DNA from: Deltaproteobacteria bacterium
GTDB lineage: Bacteria > Myxococcota_C > UBA6777
Reading direction: 5' to 3'
DNA: 64,000 nt
Assembly (NCBI GenBank): GCA_002731275.1
Contig: PCBK01000150.1
Coordinates: 1-64,000 of the forward strand
The notes under the pieces are model-generated. The model saw nothing but the letters and a program-made list of their open reading frames with translations. It searched no databases and was not told the origin of the DNA. Each line of letters starts with the position of its first letter. Positions within the stretch are counted from its first letter, which is position 1. This document shows positions 42,361-52,994 of this stretch, piece by piece. The translations under genes were made by a program, and so were the position numbers.

Positions 42361-43464
42361 TCAAGGACACTTGGGATTGTCGTCGACCTTTCCGTTACAG
42401 TCGTTGTCTTTTCCATCACAGGTCTCCGACTGAGGTGCGATACTTCCGATACATGGTCCAAATGAACCATTTTTACACTTTTGCTGCCCTTGTACACACT
42501 CACCAACAGCCGACCCACAAGCGCGGGTGTCTGTGGGTTGACATTCACACACTTCGTCAATCGCACCATCACAGTTGTTGTCCTTGCCATCACAGATCTC
42601 CGCCTGCGGTGTAATCGCCCCTTCACATGCCCCCCACTTCCCATTGATACATGTCTGAAGGCCTTGCTGACAGGGTCCAAGGGTGATCCCACAAGAGCGC
42701 TTTTGGTCGTTGGTCGGACAATCACAGGCAAAGTCTACAGCGCCGTCACAGTTGTTGTCCTTCCCATCGCAAGCTGCGGCTTGTGGTTGTTGTGTTCCCA
42801 CACACACGATCTTGCCTTGCTCACACTTGCGCACACCGTCGCGACAGATCCCTAATAGACCTGTCTTACAAGAGGTTCCCTCGTCGCGTGTTTGCTCGTC
42901 GATGGTCCCATCACAGTCATTGTCCTTTCCATCACAGACTTCGAAGCTATCAGGGATTTTGTCCCCCACACAGATCTCCCACTTGCCACTGAGACAGCGC
43001 TGTTGGCCATCGACGCAAGTCCCCTTTCCGCGAGTCTCAGAAGGGCCACTGTAGCAGGAGCGAATTAAACCCTCGTCGACTTGGCCATCGCAATCGTTGT
43101 CTTTTCCATCGCACTGCTCTTCAGAGGGAACGACTGCGCCTGTGCACTCTCCCCAATTCACCCCATCACAAGTCTGTTGACCTTCCTTACAAAGACCCTG
43201 CCCTGCGGTCCCTTCGAGACCAGAGTAGCAAGTACGTGTCTCTCCAGCCTGGGCACACGTTCGAGCCACAGGAGGTCGCCTTCTGGTTGTCGCTTCGGCA
43301 CATTGTCCTTCAGTACAGACATATGTGCCATCGATAGAACAATCACCATCAAGTTGACACTCAGCACATCCCATCAAAGAATGGCTTCCCAACCAAAGAC
43401 CACAAAGAAACACGCACATAGACAACAAAACACGCCGATATGCTGGCTTCATCAACAAATACAT
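42361..43464 (-). CDS. Lipoprotein of CDGKDNxCDG repeats (MopE-like)
   Basis: A 367-residue protein; ATG 43464 has AGG eight bases upstream. A signal peptide ends at a lipobox-like SLMGC (about residue 33). The body is made of five repeats of the type CDGKDN(D/N)C(D/N)G.(V/I)D, each in a module of 50-60 residues with further paired cysteines (CxxGxQxCxxGxWGxC). The acidic CDGKDNDCDG motif is the putative metal-binding motif of MopE-type proteins, which bind copper or calcium. Myxococcota genomes carry many such lipoproteins, of unknown ligand. Probably an outer-membrane surface protein. It is transcribed alone and has its own terminator. Confidence 0.88.
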   Translation of the reverse strand: MYLLMKPAYRRVLLSMCVFLCGLWLGSHSLMGCAECQLDGDCSIDGTYVCTEGQCAEATTRRRPPVARTCAQAGETRTCYSGLEGTAGQGLCKEGQQTCDGVNWGECTGAVVPSEEQCDGKDNDCDGQVDEGLIRSCYSGPSETRGKGTCVDGQQRCLSGKWEICVGDKIPDSFEVCDGKDNDCDGTIDEQTRDEGTSCKTGLLGICRDGVRKCEQGKIVCVGTQQPQAAACDGKDNNCDGAVDFACDCPTNDQKRSCGITLGPCQQGLQTCINGKWGACEGAITPQAEICDGKDNNCDGAIDEVCECQPTDTRACGSAVGECVQGQQKCKNGSFGPCIGSIAPQSETCDGKDNDCNGKVDDNPKCP

Positions 43465-43587
43465 TCGTACAACCTACCTTCAAAGAGATTCCAGGTATAC
43501 ATGCACCTTTCATCAAAAAAAGCTCAACAGGTACATACTCTTCCAATCATCATAGCACCCGAACGAAACAAAAGCAAAGATCCCCCA

Positions 43588-43627
43588 TTGCGAGCGTTTT
43601 TCGTAGGCTTACGTGGTGCTCTCGCAA
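43588..43627. other. Long imperfect inverted repeat in the 43.5-43.7 kb spacer
   Basis: TTGCGAGC at 43588 pairs with the CTCGCAA that ends at 43627, around an inner pair CGTA/TACG. There is no T-run, so its status as terminator for the gene ending at 43729 is weak. The remaining spacer shows no ORF. Confidence 0.35.
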
Positions 43628-43728
43628 AGAAAAGGGATGAAGGGATGGTAGTGATGTTACATTTGCCCTGCGGGTTTGGGCGCTGTGTCGGAGGGTGATG
43701 TCGTTAGATGGGAGGAGACACCCAAGGT

Positions 43729-44991
43729 TTAGAATAGATCGTCCGCTTCGAGTGTCCCAAACAGCCAGTCCGCCTGTTGGATTTCGACAGCCGAGGTGAT
43801 CGGCGCGATAACTTGCTCAAGTCGCTGTTTTCGTTCACCCATCAGCTTTTTAAGTTCTTCTTCGATGTTGGGGTTTTGTTGCTTGATGGTGTGGTACGTT
43901 TTGGGCAAGAGATGAAGGAGCATCCCACCGTTGGGCATCCAGATAGAGGCTGTCGTGAGTTCGCCAGTCAACAAAGAGAATTCACCGAATGTATCCCCTT
44001 CATAAAGGTCCGCAACCCAAACACGACGCCCATCATCCGTTTGCTTGTAGACGACAGCTTGACCGTGCAAGATCACAAACAGCCCAGGAGGCCGAATCCC
44101 CTGGCCAAAGACCTCTTCGTCAAGCTCGACGACACGAAGCGCAAAAGAGCGCAAAATCGTCTCGCGGTCTTCGAGATGTTTAAAGAGGGTTGAGGTCCGC
44201 AACATGTTGTTGAGCAGACGTCTCTGCAAAAGTCTTCGAAAGTGTTGCGGCAGCTCAGGGTGTTGGCCTGTAAGTGACTGGATCAGTTCGGAGTTGATTT
44301 TCCAGGCGATGGAGTCTGTCAGAGCGAGCACAGAAGCTCTTGGAGCCAGATTGGTCATCAAAGACATCTCTCCAATCAACGTAGGTGCAGGCACCTTCGC
44401 CAAGTGGATGGTCTCCTTTTCGCCTTCATGCTCTCGTGTCTGTACAACTTCGACCTCACCGTGTGTCAGCAAGTACAACGCAGGCACGTGGTGACCTTGT
44501 TGTACGAGGACATCACCCCGTGCAAAGCGGGCAGGCTCCATCCCTTTGGCGAGCGCCACAAAAGCCTCTGTCGTAAGCTCGCCAAACAGTGGAACGGAGT
44601 ATGAAGGATCGGGCATCTCCAATGCAGAAGGGAGCGCCGTCGCGACAGCGATCGCAAATCGCTCTAACTCTTTGCCACTTTCGGGGACCTTTGTCCCAAC
44701 AGGCACCAAGCCAGAGGATTTGGAAGCGAACGCGATCTGTCTACGGTCTTTTGCATACAACATCGCGAGTTTGCGAAGAGACTGTTCGAGCAAAGCACCT
44801 TGCAAGTGGAGACGTGCGAGAGCCAAGGCGCTAAAGAAGTCCCCATTGGACGCTGCCCATTGCACAGATGTCGCCCAGGCGTTCTGTAGCCGCTCAGGTG
44901 CAAAAGCAGCGAGTGCCATATTGAGGGCTGCGCGCTCCCTCAAAGAGCGAGGCGCAGCGATCACAGTCTCAACCAAATTCTTTAACGACAT
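43729..44991 (-). CDS. Double cyclic-nucleotide-binding-domain protein
   Basis: A 420-residue protein; start ATG 44991 (GGGAGAGA upstream). The N-terminal 125 residues are helical and Ala/Leu-rich (NMALAAFAPERLQNAWATSVQWAASNGDFF), possibly TPR-like. Two CNB folds follow. CNB1 (about 150-265) has LVQQGHHVPALYLLTHGEVEVV and TLIGEMSLMTNLAPRASVLA; CNB2 (about 285-400) has EVFGQGIRPPGLFVILHGQAVVY and DTFGEFSLLTGELTTASI. Both have the phosphate-binding cassette GE.SL, but the final Arg is in PRAS in CNB1 and absent in CNB2 (TTAS), so only the first may bind cAMP or cGMP. No effector domain or DNA-binding domain was seen, so it is probably a regulatory subunit-like sensor. Confidence 0.85.
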   Translation of the reverse strand: MSLKNLVETVIAAPRSLRERAALNMALAAFAPERLQNAWATSVQWAASNGDFFSALALARLHLQGALLEQSLRKLAMLYAKDRRQIAFASKSSGLVPVGTKVPESGKELERFAIAVATALPSALEMPDPSYSVPLFGELTTEAFVALAKGMEPARFARGDVLVQQGHHVPALYLLTHGEVEVVQTREHEGEKETIHLAKVPAPTLIGEMSLMTNLAPRASVLALTDSIAWKINSELIQSLTGQHPELPQHFRRLLQRRLLNNMLRTSTLFKHLEDRETILRSFALRVVELDEEVFGQGIRPPGLFVILHGQAVVYKQTDDGRRVWVADLYEGDTFGEFSLLTGELTTASIWMPNGGMLLHLLPKTYHTIKQQNPNIEEELKKLMGERKQRLEQVIAPITSAVEIQQADWLFGTLEADDLF

Positions 44992-45050
44992 GTTCTTTCT
45001 CTCCCAGCGCACATTGAGTCTACCTACACGACAAAGGTCTCGGAGCAGTC

Positions 45051-47430
<2,380 letters not shown>

Positions 47431-48489
47431 ATGCGCAAGCCCAACAACAGAAACAAACATCCAAACGAGACCCTCCCGAAACCCTCGCTCGATGAACACC
47501 TCTCCCACCACGGTGATCCAGGCGAGGACACCTTCGAATTTGTCATGCGGCAAAAGAAGGCGGAGGAGACACCAGACAAAGGCTTTCAGCCGGGTTCGAT
47601 GAACATCACACAGACGATGCAGATCAACCTCCCACTGGAAAAGCTGACGCAAGAGCCGTGTCTTCTGTACATGTCTGGTCTTCAAGCGGGAAAACTTTGG
47701 CCACTCTCATTCAACCACAACAATCTCATCAACATTGGACGTGACCCTGACTGCGAGGTCTCCTTTGAGAGTCCAGAGATCTCCAGACGCCACGCAGAGA
47801 TCGAACGCCTCGATGATGGCACTCTGCTGCTCGCTGACCTCAACAGCAAAAATGGTACATTTGTCAACAATCACAAGATCAAACGTTGTAGCCTCCAACC
47901 AAATGACAAGATCCAGGTCGGGGCACGCGAGATCATCAAACTCGTCTACCAAGATCAAGAAGAGGTCGCTTGCTGGCATCAACTCTACCGGCATTCAGTC
48001 AGTGATTGGTTAACAGGCGCATACAATCGCCGCTACTTTTTCCACTACATCGAAAAAGAGTGGGGCTTCGCCACCCGTCACCAGATCCCCTTCTCGATGA
48101 TACTCTTTGACATTGACCACTTCAAACATATCAACGACACCTACGGACACCCCGTCGGCGACCGTGTCCTCTGTGAGCTTGTGAGCCGCGTACAACAAGA
48201 GATCAGACAAGAAGACATCCTCGCACGATACGGCGGTGAGGAGTTCGCGATCTTGCTGCGCAATACAAACCAACAAGGCACACAATGGCAAGCAGAGCGG
48301 ATCCGCCAACTCGTCAGCAGTCGGCCATTCGACATCGGTAACCAAAGGCTCAACATCACAGTCTCAGTCGGTTTCGTCTGCTATACAGCGGACATCCTCC
48401 CACACAAAAGCCCACAAGAGCTCATCGCTGATGCCGATATCCAGCTCTACCACGCCAAAGAAGGTGGACGCAACAGAATAAGCGGATAA
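47431..48489 (+). CDS. FHA-domain diguanylate cyclase (GGDEF)
   Basis: A 352-residue protein. A polar leader (1-75) is followed by an FHA domain at about 80-170 (INIGRDPDCEVSFESPEISRRHAEI and LLLADLNSKNGTFVNN, with the phospho-Thr contact residues Arg, Ser, His and Asn). A GGDEF domain runs from 185 to 350 (DWLTGAYNRRYF, FDIDHFKHINDTYGHPVGD, ARYGGEEFAILL). The signature GGEEF is a catalytically competent variant; an RxxD inhibitory site is not obvious. It makes c-di-GMP and probably docks on phospho-threonine made by Hanks kinases such as the one at 49401. ATG 47431 has a poor ribosome site (GAGGAG is 15 bases upstream), so the start is tentative. Confidence 0.9.
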   Translation: MRKPNNRNKHPNETLPKPSLDEHLSHHGDPGEDTFEFVMRQKKAEETPDKGFQPGSMNITQTMQINLPLEKLTQEPCLLYMSGLQAGKLWPLSFNHNNLINIGRDPDCEVSFESPEISRRHAEIERLDDGTLLLADLNSKNGTFVNNHKIKRCSLQPNDKIQVGAREIIKLVYQDQEEVACWHQLYRHSVSDWLTGAYNRRYFFHYIEKEWGFATRHQIPFSMILFDIDHFKHINDTYGHPVGDRVLCELVSRVQQEIRQEDILARYGGEEFAILLRNTNQQGTQWQAERIRQLVSSRPFDIGNQRLNITVSVGFVCYTADILPHKSPQELIADADIQLYHAKEGGRNRISG

Positions 48490-48799
48490 ATAACGAATTT
48501 TCATATACCTACCAACCTATCCAGTTGCAACTCTGCCCACTTTCTTTCTGCCAATATGTAACTTTTCCCAAAAAGCGTCGTTACTACCTTATGTAGGACA
48601 TAGATGTCTTCCCCTCGTCAGGATGACGTGCCACATTGTCTTTGCTTTGCGTATGCGAAACCAGAGAACATCCTGTGCCAAAAGCTCCTTTTGTATGCAC
48701 AGACAGTATGGCACACAATGTGCTTTATGACGTGTCCATAGCTCTCAAAGAGGCAGATGACTCAGGGACTTGCTGTTGGGTCCGAATGTGGAGTTGGAG
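48490..48799. other. Spacer between FHA-GGDEF and a small membrane protein
   Basis: This 310-bp stretch shows no supported gene. It has several short frames without ribosome sites, and the promoter of the gene at 48800 is expected here. No hairpin with a T-run was noticed. Confidence 0.45.
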
Positions 48800-49384
48800 A
48801 TGGAACGGTTTGTATTCGAGAACATGGGTATCCTGATGGTCGGTCTATCAGGTGTGATCTTGTCGCTCATAGGTTTGTGGGCGTTGTCTCGCCGCACGAT
48901 CTGGTCGGCTTTTGTGCTCCCGACGCTGCTGTTAACGTGTATTCTCCCATTCATCGGGCTTGCAGCCCCCACCCAACAAGAACAGCTCGCAGCCTCTCTT
49001 CACAGAACAAAAGCACAACTACACGGACAAACACTTGGGGCGGTCCTCCACCAAGCACATTACGAACCGCACCGAAAGCTCGCGTACGCCATACTGCTCC
49101 AACAACACCTCGGGACACAGTGGAGACGTTGGACGATCCACGACACACGTACGCAATTTTGGCACATCACACACCACTCCTCCCACGCCAGCACAGCCCT
49201 CATCCGACTGGATGGACGGTTAGTCCTTGGTGAACGACAAACAACCCTACCCGGTGTATTTTGGCGCGTTCATTTTTCCCACAAGGGAGGACGTTGGCAC
49301 CCCATTCAGTTGACCCCTATCGGGACCCAACCCCCACTCCTCGATCGTTTCGCCTCAGCGACAGTTTCCTATCGCGCTCCTTAG
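48800..49384 (+). CDS. Hypothetical membrane-anchored protein (194 residues)
   Basis: The start is ATG 48800, supported by GGAG six bases upstream; an in-frame TTG at 48770 is possible. Two hydrophobic segments (residues 8-28, NMGILMVGLSGVILSLIGLW, and 36-55, AFVLPTLLLTCILPFIGLA) are followed by a soluble part rich in His, Gln and Thr (LHRTKAQLHGQTLGAVLHQAHYEPHRKLAYAILLQQHLG). The C-terminal part is beta-rich (FWRVHFSHKGGRWHPIQLTPIG). No family recognised. It is convergent with the kinase-propeller gene, 16 bp between stops. It may be part of the same signalling region, but there is no direct evidence. Confidence 0.65.
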   Translation: MERFVFENMGILMVGLSGVILSLIGLWALSRRTIWSAFVLPTLLLTCILPFIGLAAPTQQEQLAASLHRTKAQLHGQTLGAVLHQAHYEPHRKLAYAILLQQHLGTQWRRWTIHDTRTQFWHITHHSSHASTALIRLDGRLVLGERQTTLPGVFWRVHFSHKGGRWHPIQLTPIGTQPPLLDRFASATVSYRAP

Positions 49385-49400
49385 TCAACGTCGGAATGAA

Positions 49401-51917
49401 TCACCGAAACGCGTATAGATATCCATCATATCCATGCACATAGACTGTCTTTTGATCGACAAATGGCGCAGAGCCGATGCTCGTGTTGAGTTTGATGGAC
49501 CAAAGGATTCTTCCGGTTTTGTAGTGTCTCGCCACAAGCCTTTTGCCATAACTGGCATGTAGGACAACGCCACCAGCAACGACCATCCTCTTTGATGGGC
49601 GTCCTCGCTTTGTCTCCCAAAGGATCTTTCCATCTCTTGCGCGCACACCGTACAAAGAAGACGTTCGACTCCTCTTCCCTGTCGTCGTCACCATGACCAC
49701 CCCGTTGTACACGATAGGTGAGTAACTCCACCCATCAAGCCGAATGGTCCACATCTTCTTGAGTGTCCTCAAGTTAATACCAGAGAAATCTTTGTCGCTA
49801 CCTGCAAAGGCCATATGCCGATACAACGCAACAGCTGAGACATCACTTTTAAACCGAAAATTTTTGATGAATCGACCACTCCCCATCTCCCGCACGGTCA
49901 ATGTGTCATCGTTAGAGCTGTACACAAGGGAGCTTCGGTATAAAGCGATGGGATGGTAAACCCGCCCGGCCATTCGATAGGACCAAAGCATGGACTTATT
50001 GACATGATCGTAGCTTCGAAGCAAGCGTCCCTCGGTAAAGTAGATGGCTCTTTTGTACACGAGCGGCGGGTGCAAGAATACATACCGAGCGGAGAACGTT
50101 CGTTTAATCGTACCTTTATGGGCATCGACAATAAAGAGGTCGCTGCTCTTGTTTGTCACAAAAAGCTCATTGCCAACTGCTGAGTATGCCATCCAAGCCC
50201 AAGAGCCCCTGGAGGCGTAGTCTCTGGTCTTGAGTTTCCACAACACATCCCCAGTTTTTCGGTCCAACGCTCGAAGTACACCTCTGTTGGACCCTACATA
50301 TACGCGCCCATGTGCAACAATCGGGGCACCACGTCCAAGACCTCCCGTCTTTGTACGCCACAACAGCTTTGGTTTTCTCCACACTCCACGTGTTCTGAGA
50401 TTACCAGCACGGTCATAACCACCTCGATACCGCACAATCCTCCGTGTGTAGTAACCTCTCTTCTTCTTTCTCTTGACCTTCCTTCGAACAAAAGGTCTGA
50501 CAGGCGGCCTTGTCGATAGCGTTGAACGTCGCACCTCAGGCTGCTTCACAACGTTTCGTTTGGGTGGCGTCGCGACAGGCTTCTTGACCTTGCGTGGCTT
50601 GACGACAGCTCTCATACGAGGCTTTGCCTTCGGAGGCCTTGGCCCTTTTAAAGATGTAACACGGAGCTTGCCGACCTCCCTGACAGATTGCTTTTTGCCG
50701 AGCGCATATAACCACCAACCTCCTCCAACGAGCAAAACGATCACCAACAGACCGACAAGCAGAGGAACAACAGGGACACGCAAGGGCTCTTTCTTTGGCG
50801 AGGTCGACTGCGCAGACTCAAACACAGGCTCTCCCATCACGATCGTCTCTCTTTCATCGGTAAGATCGGGGGTGGGTAACACATGTTCAACAAAAGACGT
50901 GCCTGTAGACGCGCCTGTCGGCAACGCAGGTAAAGCGTCCATACTCACACCACCAAGAGAGGACATTTCAGCGGAGAATTGAGCAGCAAATGGAAGCAGC
51001 GCCTCCCAAAAAGAGGCCACATCTGGGTAACGTTGCTCAGGTGTTTTGGCCAACGCGCGCAAAACAACATCATCAAGACCCAAAGGAAAAGCGGCCTCAG
51101 GTGCCATCACAGCGAGTGGTATGGGTTCTTGATGGACGTGCGCCATCAACCACACGAGGTCTTCATCAGAGTCGACGACGTAGGGTTTCTTCCCTGTGAG
51201 CATCTCGTACAGAATGATCCCCATCGAGTAGATATCTGCGCGTTTGTCGACAGCTTTGCCAAGACATTGTTCGGGGGACATGTAATAAGGTGTCCCCAAC
51301 ACGCCTTTGGTCAACTCCGACTTGGCCTTTGTCGGCCTTGCGATACCAAAATCGATGATCTTGACGAAGTGAGATTCTTGTTGCTTCTGGATCAAGAAGA
51401 GGTTGTCGGGCTTGAGATCCCTGTGTACGATGCCAGCCTCGTGAGCGGCCTTCATCCCCACACACATCTGGCGAAAGAGATGCAGGGCAAAAGCAAACGG
51501 CAGCATCCCATCTCGCGACAAGAACTGCTTCAGCGTCATGCCCTTGAGATATTCCATGACATAGTAATGGCCTAGATTGGGCTCTTCCCCAAAGTCATCG
51601 TAGATCCGAACGATATGATCGTTTTTCTCGGAGAGCGTCGTCGTAATCTGGACTTCTCGATGAAAGCGGGCTTCCACGTTCTCTTTTGCAAAGATCTCCG
51701 GCTTGATCACTTTGATGACGCGCTTTTTCTCTTCGAGTCCGACGTGGTGTGCGAGGTAGACAAAACCAAAACCTCCCTCTGCGAGCACCTTTTCGAGTCG
51801 GTACTTTCCAGCAATCACCATCAGCGGAAAGCGACAGCGAGGACAAAACGTCAGCTCCAACACGCCCTGCTGCAAATCCAACGCACAACTGGGACACTGT
51901 TGCAATTTCTCCGTCAT
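49401..51917 (-). CDS. Zinc-ribbon Ser/Thr kinase with membrane helix and periplasmic PQQ-type propeller
   Basis: An 838-residue protein (ATG 51917). Domains: zinc ribbon (Cys8, Cys11, Cys25, Cys28), an intact Hanks kinase at about 39-310 (glycine loop GEGGFG-like EGGFGFVY, Lys69 in VIKVI, His165-Arg-Asp167, DFG, GTPYYMSPEQ), a spacer, a membrane helix at about 381-406, a Lys/Arg/Pro-rich stalk, and a C-terminal beta propeller of repeats of the PQQ/YncE type (KLLWRTKTGGLGRGAPIVAHGRVYVGSNRGVLRALDRKTGDVLWK). It is thus a receptor kinase whose sensor domain is outside the inner membrane. The propeller may bind a sugar, peptide or quinone cofactor. Its kinase is active by motif, in contrast to the related pseudokinase at 28618. 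Confidence 0.92.
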   Translation of the reverse strand: MTEKLQQCPSCALDLQQGVLELTFCPRCRFPLMVIAGKYRLEKVLAEGGFGFVYLAHHVGLEEKKRVIKVIKPEIFAKENVEARFHREVQITTTLSEKNDHIVRIYDDFGEEPNLGHYYVMEYLKGMTLKQFLSRDGMLPFAFALHLFRQMCVGMKAAHEAGIVHRDLKPDNLFLIQKQQESHFVKIIDFGIARPTKAKSELTKGVLGTPYYMSPEQCLGKAVDKRADIYSMGIILYEMLTGKKPYVVDSDEDLVWLMAHVHQEPIPLAVMAPEAAFPLGLDDVVLRALAKTPEQRYPDVASFWEALLPFAAQFSAEMSSLGGVSMDALPALPTGASTGTSFVEHVLPTPDLTDERETIVMGEPVFESAQSTSPKKEPLRVPVVPLLVGLLVIVLLVGGGWWLYALGKKQSVREVGKLRVTSLKGPRPPKAKPRMRAVVKPRKVKKPVATPPKRNVVKQPEVRRSTLSTRPPVRPFVRRKVKRKKKRGYYTRRIVRYRGGYDRAGNLRTRGVWRKPKLLWRTKTGGLGRGAPIVAHGRVYVGSNRGVLRALDRKTGDVLWKLKTRDYASRGSWAWMAYSAVGNELFVTNKSSDLFIVDAHKGTIKRTFSARYVFLHPPLVYKRAIYFTEGRLLRSYDHVNKSMLWSYRMAGRVYHPIALYRSSLVYSSNDDTLTVREMGSGRFIKNFRFKSDVSAVALYRHMAFAGSDKDFSGINLRTLKKMWTIRLDGWSYSPIVYNGVVMVTTTGKRSRTSSLYGVRARDGKILWETKRGRPSKRMVVAGGVVLHASYGKRLVARHYKTGRILWSIKLNTSIGSAPFVDQKTVYVHGYDGYLYAFR

Positions 51918-52162
51918 CTTCAATCACTCCATTTTGTAAATCACATGGATGTACCTCTAGCACAAATCACCTAGCACCGAAAGACCTTCTCTGATGGCCT
52001 GCTGATGGACTTTGGACTATCACCCCACAAAAAATAACGAACAAAGAGCTTCTATATCAACACATTTTCGACTATTATTTCAAAAAAAGAAGAAACATTT
52101 CAGAACATGAAACGAGAATAGACAGTAGAGTCAAAAACCATCACAAAAGACCGGAGGATACG
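51918..52162. promoter_or_regulatory. AT-rich divergent promoter region
   Basis: This 245-bp region between the divergent kinase and RGG/Asn-rich genes is markedly AT-rich from 52020 to 52110, with A-runs at 52029 and 52081. It must hold both promoters. No hairpin or palindrome was clear enough to call an operator. Confidence 0.4.
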
Positions 52163-52900
52163 ATGAGAGTTGGTGGAGGAAGAGGATGTAATCGCGGTGG
52201 CAGCTCTCGCAGAAGTCACCGTGGACATGGCACAAGAACACATCGTGGACATCGACAAGGTCGTAGAAGACGTTGCAATCGACAAAGTGAGGATACCTTC
52301 TCTACAGCACCTCAAAACGTGCGAGAGACACACGTCCCTGATGTCCCAAGGGCATCCGATCCAAGTCGCTTCCCAACACAGACCACACACCGCCCCAGCT
52401 CTGGTCGCGGACAGGGTCTCAACATCCTCCGTGACATCATCTCCGGGATCATTCAACAACAACCTGCGACCCAACCCAATCAGCCTGTACAAACAACACA
52501 ACCAAGCAGCAACCCTGTCGCGACATTCATCCCACCAAACGGAAACAGCAATAACAACCCTGTCTCCACATTTGTCCCCCCCAGCAACAACAACGGGAAC
52601 AACGCAAACAGCAACCCTGTCTCGACGTTCATCCCCCCCTCCAACAACAACAACGCAAACAACAATCCAGTCTCGACGTTTGTCCCTCCCAACAACGCAA
52701 ATAACAACGGGAACAAGAGCGCGAATAACAACCCCGTCTCGACCTTTCTCCCTCCCAACAACGCAAAGAACAACACCGCGACGACGACAAACAACACCGC
52801 AACAATCGCAAATCACATCCCCGTTGTGAATCACATCCCCACAGTCAACATCGCCAACACCAACCCCATCGCGACCTTTCTTGATCCCACCAAAAAATAG
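52163..52900 (+). CDS. RGG-type and Asn-rich low-complexity protein
   Basis: A 245-residue protein behind a perfect ribosome site (GGAGG, five bases, ATG 52163). Residues 1-41 are rich in Arg, Gly and His, with RGG/RGH-like spacing (RGCNRGGSSRRSHRGHG). Residues 85-100 are a hydrophobic helix (GLNILRDIISGIIQQQ). From about 115 to the end there are six units of NP(V/I)(S/A)TF(V/I/L)(P/D)P separated by Asn-rich spacers of 5-35 residues. No signal peptide or known domain. The composition matches disordered RNA-binding or condensate-forming proteins in eukaryotes, which is rare in bacteria. The frame is supported by the ribosome site and by the periodic repeat; the other frames through this region are less credible. 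Confidence 0.65.
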   Translation: MRVGGGRGCNRGGSSRRSHRGHGTRTHRGHRQGRRRRCNRQSEDTFSTAPQNVRETHVPDVPRASDPSRFPTQTTHRPSSGRGQGLNILRDIISGIIQQQPATQPNQPVQTTQPSSNPVATFIPPNGNSNNNPVSTFVPPSNNNGNNANSNPVSTFIPPSNNNNANNNPVSTFVPPNNANNNGNKSANNNPVSTFLPPNNAKNNTATTTNNTATIANHIPVVNHIPTVNIANTNPIATFLDPTKK

Positions 52901-52994
52901 CAGCCTGTTTCATTTGGGGAGTGGAGGTTGGGTGGGGGGAGTTGTGAGAATATTCTTAACAGAGGGGTTCTATCTGGCGGGCGATATCAATCGA

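Noticed and set aside
48636-48836. A 66-residue frame rich in Cys and Trp in the 48.5-48.8 kb spacer
   Set aside because: No ribosome site, no similarity that I recognise, and overlap with the start of the membrane protein at 48800.
52170-52829. A 219-residue alternative plus-strand frame and two minus-strand frames in the Asn-rich gene
   Set aside because: The frame from 52163 has the ribosome site at the correct distance and a regular peptide repeat; the others are by-products of the repeated DNA.
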